Shown here: positions 59,720-64,000 of the stretch, piece by piece | Position numbering within the stretch: position 1 is the first letter of the stretch | Layout of the letters: each line of letters begins with the position of its first letter | Assembly (NCBI GenBank): GCA_036346255.1 | Contig: CM070628.1 | Span: 2,681,840 to 2,745,839, forward strand | DNA length: 64,000 nucleotides | From: Ampelocalamus luodianensis | Lineage: Eukaryota; Streptophyta; Magnoliopsida; Poales; Poaceae | Direction: 5' to 3' | The notes under the pieces: model-generated | The model's input: only the letters and a program-made list of their open reading frames with translations | What the model was told of the DNA's origin: nothing | Databases searched by the model: none | Translations under genes and position numbers: made by a program

Positions 59720-60020
59720 GGGTAATTTTCTGGGCTTGGGCCGGGCCGGGCCCGAAGTCGGGCTAGGCTTGGCCTTGATTTTCGGCCAGAAGGCCCAGTA
59801 CGAAGCCAAAAAGCCCGATAATAACAATAAAAATACTGAAGAACGTTTTTATTATCGAAAAATGAATTAAATATTAATATTTATCAAATAATAATAATAA
59901 TAATTTACGAGAAACACACATGAAATCCGGGCTTCGAGTCGGGCCTTAGGCTTGGCCTATGCCGAACCAGACTGGGTGATTCAAGACCAAGCTTTTCTAG
60001 GCCCGACCCGGCCCGGGGTT
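59720..60020. mobile_element. Foldback-type element with GGCCCGGGC ends
   Basis: The left part carries CTTGGGCCGGGCCGGGCCCG and GTCGGGCTAGGCTTGGCC. The right part carries the partial reverse: TCGGGCCTTAGGCTTGGCC, CTAGGCCCGACCCGGCCCGG. They flank an AT-rich core with an (AATA)n-type run at 59885-59902. Such elements are common in plants. Exact ends and target duplication are not resolved. Confidence 0.5.
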
Positions 60021-60675
60021 GAACAGGCGTGCCGCGCTGGGTGGCAGATGGCGGCCTAGGCATGGTACGTCATGGATGCTACAAGCTCACTCCGCCGCCA
60101 CCGGCGCCTTCCACTTCGCGCACGGCCCGCGCGCACAAGGAAATGAGTCCGACGCGAGCGATAATGGAGAGGGAGACCACACTGATTCCCTTCTCCTTTG
60201 ATAGTGCAAGCTAAATGCAGAAGTGTCCTTGTCAACTGTCATGCCATTCTTCGAACCACATTGTCAGAAAGAGATAGTACTGGTCGCTCGGTCACTCACT
60301 GTGGCCAAGAAATATGACAGAATATGTATGATCGCTCATGAGCAACTTTCTGAAACTGGTGCTCTTATCTTCTGCTAGACCGCAAGCCTTTCTTCATATG
60401 CTTATGTGGTATTTTGTTCTTATCTTCAGACGATTGCGACGGCATCAAAAGCGTGTGGACAAGCCATATCAGAACGCCAAAATTTCGGAGACAAGAAGGA
60501 ATCTGAAGAGCCAACTTTCATTGATTACTTTTGGAGCAACTTACAACTACAACAACTACACGCTGATTACATTCTTCAAAAACTCTTCCCCTCGGAAGAG
60601 ATCTGCATCGGCGTTATTTCGCATCTGTCCTATCAGTCTCCCTAAACACAAGAACACACGCGAACAAAGGGGCCT

Positions 60676-60694
60676 TCTTCTTCTTCTTCTTCTA
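60676..60694. repeat. (CTT)n microsatellite
   Basis: CCTTCTTCTTCTTCTTCTTC, a short pure trinucleotide run in the 3' flank of the sulfate-transporter gene. A second pair of runs, (GTT)n(GCT)n, lies at 62701-62731 in its intron. Confidence 0.8.
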
Positions 60695-60816
60695 TGCGTC
60701 TATCTTAGCCTCCTCCGAGAAGCACTTCTTCTACTGCTTCTGCTGGTCAGAGTACGGCTGTTCGATCTACGGGGCCCTCCTATGCGGCAGCTGCCTACAT
60801 GCAGCACATCTCCTCG

Positions 60817-62651
60817 TCAGGGCTGTGCTTTGCATGGCGCCGCCGAGACGGCCTCCGCGATGCTGAAGAACAGGCGGTCCGACCCGAACATCTCGCCTAC
60901 CATGGAGTTGAACATCCTCTCGGCGACGGATCCTACCGGATTGGCGAGGACCAGCTGCAAAATTCATGACAGGATCATGTTTCGCACTGAATATCTGATA
61001 ACTCAATGAGCAGTTCTGTATGAATTTACAATAACATTTACAGTTATATGTATGTACCTCGATGTTTCTTTTGTCCAGGACTTTCTTTAGCTCTGTCAGA
61101 GCATCTAGTCCACTCGTGTCGATCGCTGCCACAGCTGCAAGGTGATCGATTCATGTCTGATTAGATGAATCGATCTCTTTTGTTTTCACTGATTATGAGT
61201 TGTTAATTTCCAAGATTTGCACTCACCACTCATGTCCAGGATGATGCATCGGATGGAGCTCTGGTTCAACTTGAGGGCTCTCTCCTCTTCCTCCCGGAGA
61301 TATCTCATGATCCTGTACGTACGGGTTGCATAACTATTAGCACACAAAACCGATAATGATTTAACATTACAGAGTTCAAACTGCATGTACGTACCTTTCA
61401 ACAAGGTACATCGAATTGGCGAAGTAGATCGCTGACTCGATGCCGACGATGAGGAAAGAAGGCACCCTCATGGCGTCCTTGTACTGAACCATGCTCCGGT
61501 AGCTATGCGTGCCGGGAATGACCCCCTTGATCACCGTGTTCGGCCGTGTGACTTGCAGCAAGATCTTGAACAACGAGATACCAACCTGCAAGGAAGAACA
61601 GCAAAAACGATTGCATAGTTGGTTAATCACACATACACTATCTATTAGGTAACAATAAGTGCAAAAATGTGTACGTGTGTTTGTGTTGCTTGATAGATAC
61701 TTACAGCAATGGCAAGTCCCATCTGGACGGAGACGAGGAGGACACCGAAGAAGGCGGCCATGCAGGCGAGGAAGTCGAGCTTGTCGACCTTCCACAGCTT
61801 GGCCGCGCCCTGGAAGTCGATGAGCCCGATCACCGCCGTGATGATGATCGCCGACAGGATCACGTTGGGCGTGTAGTGGAAGAGCGGCATCAGGAACAGC
61901 AGCGTCACCAGCACGGCCGACGCCATCACGATGTTCGACACCGCTGTCTTGCACCCGGCGCTGTAGTTCACCGCCGACCTTGAGAACGATCCTGTTAATT
62001 TCATCATTGTGAGCCATGGTGATCTACTATTGGTCTTTCCATTAGCTAGTTAATTCAGATCTGGTGGTGTCACTGACAAACCTGTGGTGACATAGCAAGA
62101 AGTACATGAGCCAGCCATGTTCATGACCCCAATGGCCATCATCTCCTTGTTGCCATCGACCTGGTAGTTGTTGATGGATGCAAATGTCCTGCCTACTGCA
62201 ATCCCCTCCTACAAATTCAGGTAAAATTTTCATGTTCAGATCAAACTCACAATGTTGCAATTTAGGCAGCAAGAAGATAACTCATGTAGTATGTTTGCAT
62301 GCGTCTTACAGTTAGGGACAAGATGCCTGTCATGATTCCTGTCTTCATGGCCAGGGCTAAGTAGGAGCCACTGAAGGTCAGCATGTTCACTGAGGGAGGG
62401 TTTACTCCCTTTGGGAGGTTGCCAATCTGCGTAAAAAGATTATTTACAGATGGATTAGTGACTGATGTTCCTTTGAGTTTGGTTTGAGGCTTCCAATGTG
62501 AAGTAGCAACTGGTTCAGACAGGCTAGAGAAAATGCTACTTACAATGCTGATTCCGTGAGCTTTACAGATGAATGAGATGATGGTGGAGATGATCACTGA
62601 GGCCAGGGGAGCAGCTGCTGATACCCAGAAAAGCTTTGGATTCCTCGCACT
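60817..62651 (-). CDS. Sulfate transporter (SULTR) family protein, 3' part; candidate SULTR3;4/SPDT orthologue
   Basis: Proton-coupled anion transporter of the plasma membrane. Minus-strand exons are 62651-62544, 62426-62310, 62208-62082, 61991-61705, 61585-61395, 61312-61227, 61134-61058 and 60954-60817. All have GT-AG borders and continuous phase, giving 376 C-terminal residues plus stop. About 290 N-terminal residues of a usual 650-670 aa protein must lie beyond base 64000. Visible membrane segments include FWVSAAAPLASVIISTIISF, MASAVLVTLLFLMPLF, VILSAIIITAVIGLI and FLACMAAFFGVLLVSVQ. The family signature SFSRSAVNYSAGCKTAVSN is present. The STAS domain covers the last four exons (RCIILDMS, VAAIDTSGLDALTELKKVL, ANPVGSVAERM). 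A short tail after the STAS domain fits group 3. Linkage to FATB recalls rice chromosome 6, where SULTR3;4 (SPDT) transports phosphate in nodes. The substrate here is therefore uncertain. Confidence 0.93.
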
Positions 62652-64000
62652 CTGCAAAACAACAAGGAATCAAATGTGCACTTGGTCAGTCCATCCCTTT
62701 GTTGTTGTTGTTGCTGCTGCTGCTGCTGCTACTTGCATACTTACACTATAACAAAGAGAAAATTATACACTGCAAATTGAATAATTAGTGGATAAGAATT
62801 TAACTAGTATAGCTGTTTTCGTCATAAATTTAGTAGATTTTGAGTCATACATGAAAAAAGTTAGGTGGAAAAGCTGTTAATTTAGAAGGCCCCATCTTCT
62901 AAAAAAAACTGAAATGGTCCCATGACCGTGTTCTCAGATTAAAACTTTTAATCATACCAGGTGAGGAACAGCATCATTTTGAAGCAAATCTGCTTCAAAA
63001 TTCGTCCCCACAGAGGAAAAGAAAGATGACACGTACTATAGCCACTTTTCTCATAGGAGAAATCACTGTGCACCCTGGCCCACATGTCATAGAGAGTTTC
63101 GCGTAATGACGCATTATTTACAGTTTGTGGGGGGTGTTTATCAATCGTTCTCTCCAGATTGGAAAGAACGAAATATCATTCAGAGCGATGAGCATGTGAC
63201 CAACTTGCTTAACAAGTGACACATCAGAGGCCAAATCAGATGCATTCTCCACGAAAGTGAAAAGGGGAAGGTTCCCATGGACACCAGCTTTGTTAGAATA
63301 CATTCTAAAGTCACACACACGTCTTACTTTAATTGATGCGTGTGGCCTAATCAACGATACAAAACCGGTACCGGAGGAATTCCCGGCCGACGGGCGGTAA
63401 CGGTAACCGTTCAGTTATCAGAAATCCCAGAAAAAAGGATGGAATTCGTTTGAATTTGCTTAAAAATCAGTTAAAATTCGAAATTCAAAATTTGATTTTG
63501 TTAAACCGGAACAAAACTGACCGGTTTTGTGATTCTCAGACCCTACCGGTAAGACCGGTTACCACCGGTACAGTTACCGGCCGTGTTTTTTTCCCTGAGC
63601 CTAGTCGTATCAAGACTAATGCAAGCTATAAACATAGTCGGTATATGTACACGACCAAACTGAAACTACTCAAAACAGTTAAGCGTGCCTTAATAACAAA
63701 TGTTTTGTACGCTTGAATCTTATTTACCAGTGAAAGAACAAAAATACTTTTCTGCGAGAGAAAGAGAAAGAAATACTACTTTAAACTACCTTTAACAAAA
63801 AAAAAAAAAATTGATGGCCACGACATTTTCCCCTCCAGCTACAGTAAAGAAGAAGCACCACAAGATGCCCGCGTGTTCCAGCGCTCGAACGCGGACAGGC
63901 GAAAGCCTCAAGCTTCCCTCTGCCAAGTGAGCTAGGCTCGTTCCTCAACTACCTTTACCAATTATATTTCCCTTATATATGACCTTAAGAGTACATGTGG
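62652..64000 (-). other. Large intron of the sulfate-transporter gene with repeat debris
   Basis: No further SULTR exon is recognisable here, yet the exon ending at 62651 has a proper acceptor (GTTTTGCAG|AGTGCG). This must be intron sequence, at least 1.35 kb long. It holds a 78-codon minus-strand ORF (63354-63118, with NLPLFTFVENASDLASDV) that I do not recognise. It also holds a CCGGT-rich block (63360-63590: ACCGGTACCGGAGG, CTACCGGTAAGACCGGTTAC) typical of decayed transposons. Confidence 0.6.

Noticed and set aside
63118..63354. 78-codon minus-strand ORF inside the sulfate-transporter intron
   Set aside because: It is in neither the SULTR protein nor any family I recognise, and lies next to a decayed CCGGT-rich repeat. 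It is too short to call without a database match.

Overview
This window is nuclear DNA from a grass (Poaceae). The evidence is: spliced genes with GT-AG introns; a FatB acyl-ACP thioesterase, a plant PLS-class PPR protein, a PRP38-like splicing factor and a plant sulfate-transporter-family gene; long 5'-UTR introns; and a dense load of grass-type transposons and very long solo LTRs. I do not name a species.

Four genes are well supported, all between about 25 kb and the right end. FATB (+; coding exons 26456-29972, preceded by a 5'-UTR intron) is a complete plastid palmitoyl-type acyl-ACP thioesterase of 423 aa. A single-exon PPR gene follows (+; 33235-35532, 765 aa). A PRP38-like splicing factor is next (-; 40335 down to 36917, four coding exons, 390 aa). 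At the right edge is the 3' part of a group-3-like sulfate transporter family gene (-; eight exons, 62651 down to 60817), whose N-terminal exons lie beyond base 64000. From memory, rice has a FatB gene and the SULTR3;4/SPDT node phosphate-distribution transporter a few loci apart on the short arm of chromosome 6. The order here looks collinear with that, which makes an SPDT orthologue the best guess for the last gene. That assignment is inference.

The left 25 kb is a transposon graveyard. It holds a long-inverted-repeat element (2111-3271); tandem duplications (4262-4795); a 3.2-kb solo LTR with a perfect 5-bp target duplication (5012-8221); and a Mutator-like transposase pseudogene (-; N-terminal part 15655-15294, the rest 10184-8400). 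That pseudogene is split by a 5.1-kb solo LTR with its own 5-bp duplication (10190-15288), and is bordered by a deleted, inverted SIRE/Maximus-like LTR (15656-17508). The rest of this part holds scattered modules of an unnamed repeat family.

From 41.4 to 58 kb there is a second repeat block: an AT-rich higher-order repeat (41395-43120); a Gypsy-type LTR with a frameshifted PF04195-type ORF (43740-45760); a 5'-truncated copy of the 5.1-kb LTR family (45762-53737), itself interrupted by a 3.3-kb SIRE-like LTR (47709-50983); a truncated copy of the 3.2-kb LTR family (to about 56095); and an 892-bp hAT-like element with an exact 8-bp target duplication (57159-58050).

The genes have no obvious joint pathway. 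They are ordinary neighbours in a gene island flanked by retrotransposon blocks. The most unusual signals are internal to the repeats: arrays of the 13-bp quasi-palindrome GCGGTAGTACCGC in the SIRE-like LTRs, and long degenerate GACCTCC minisatellites in the Gypsy LTRs. I found no CRISPR, rRNA or convincing tRNA, and no clearly novel multigene system.
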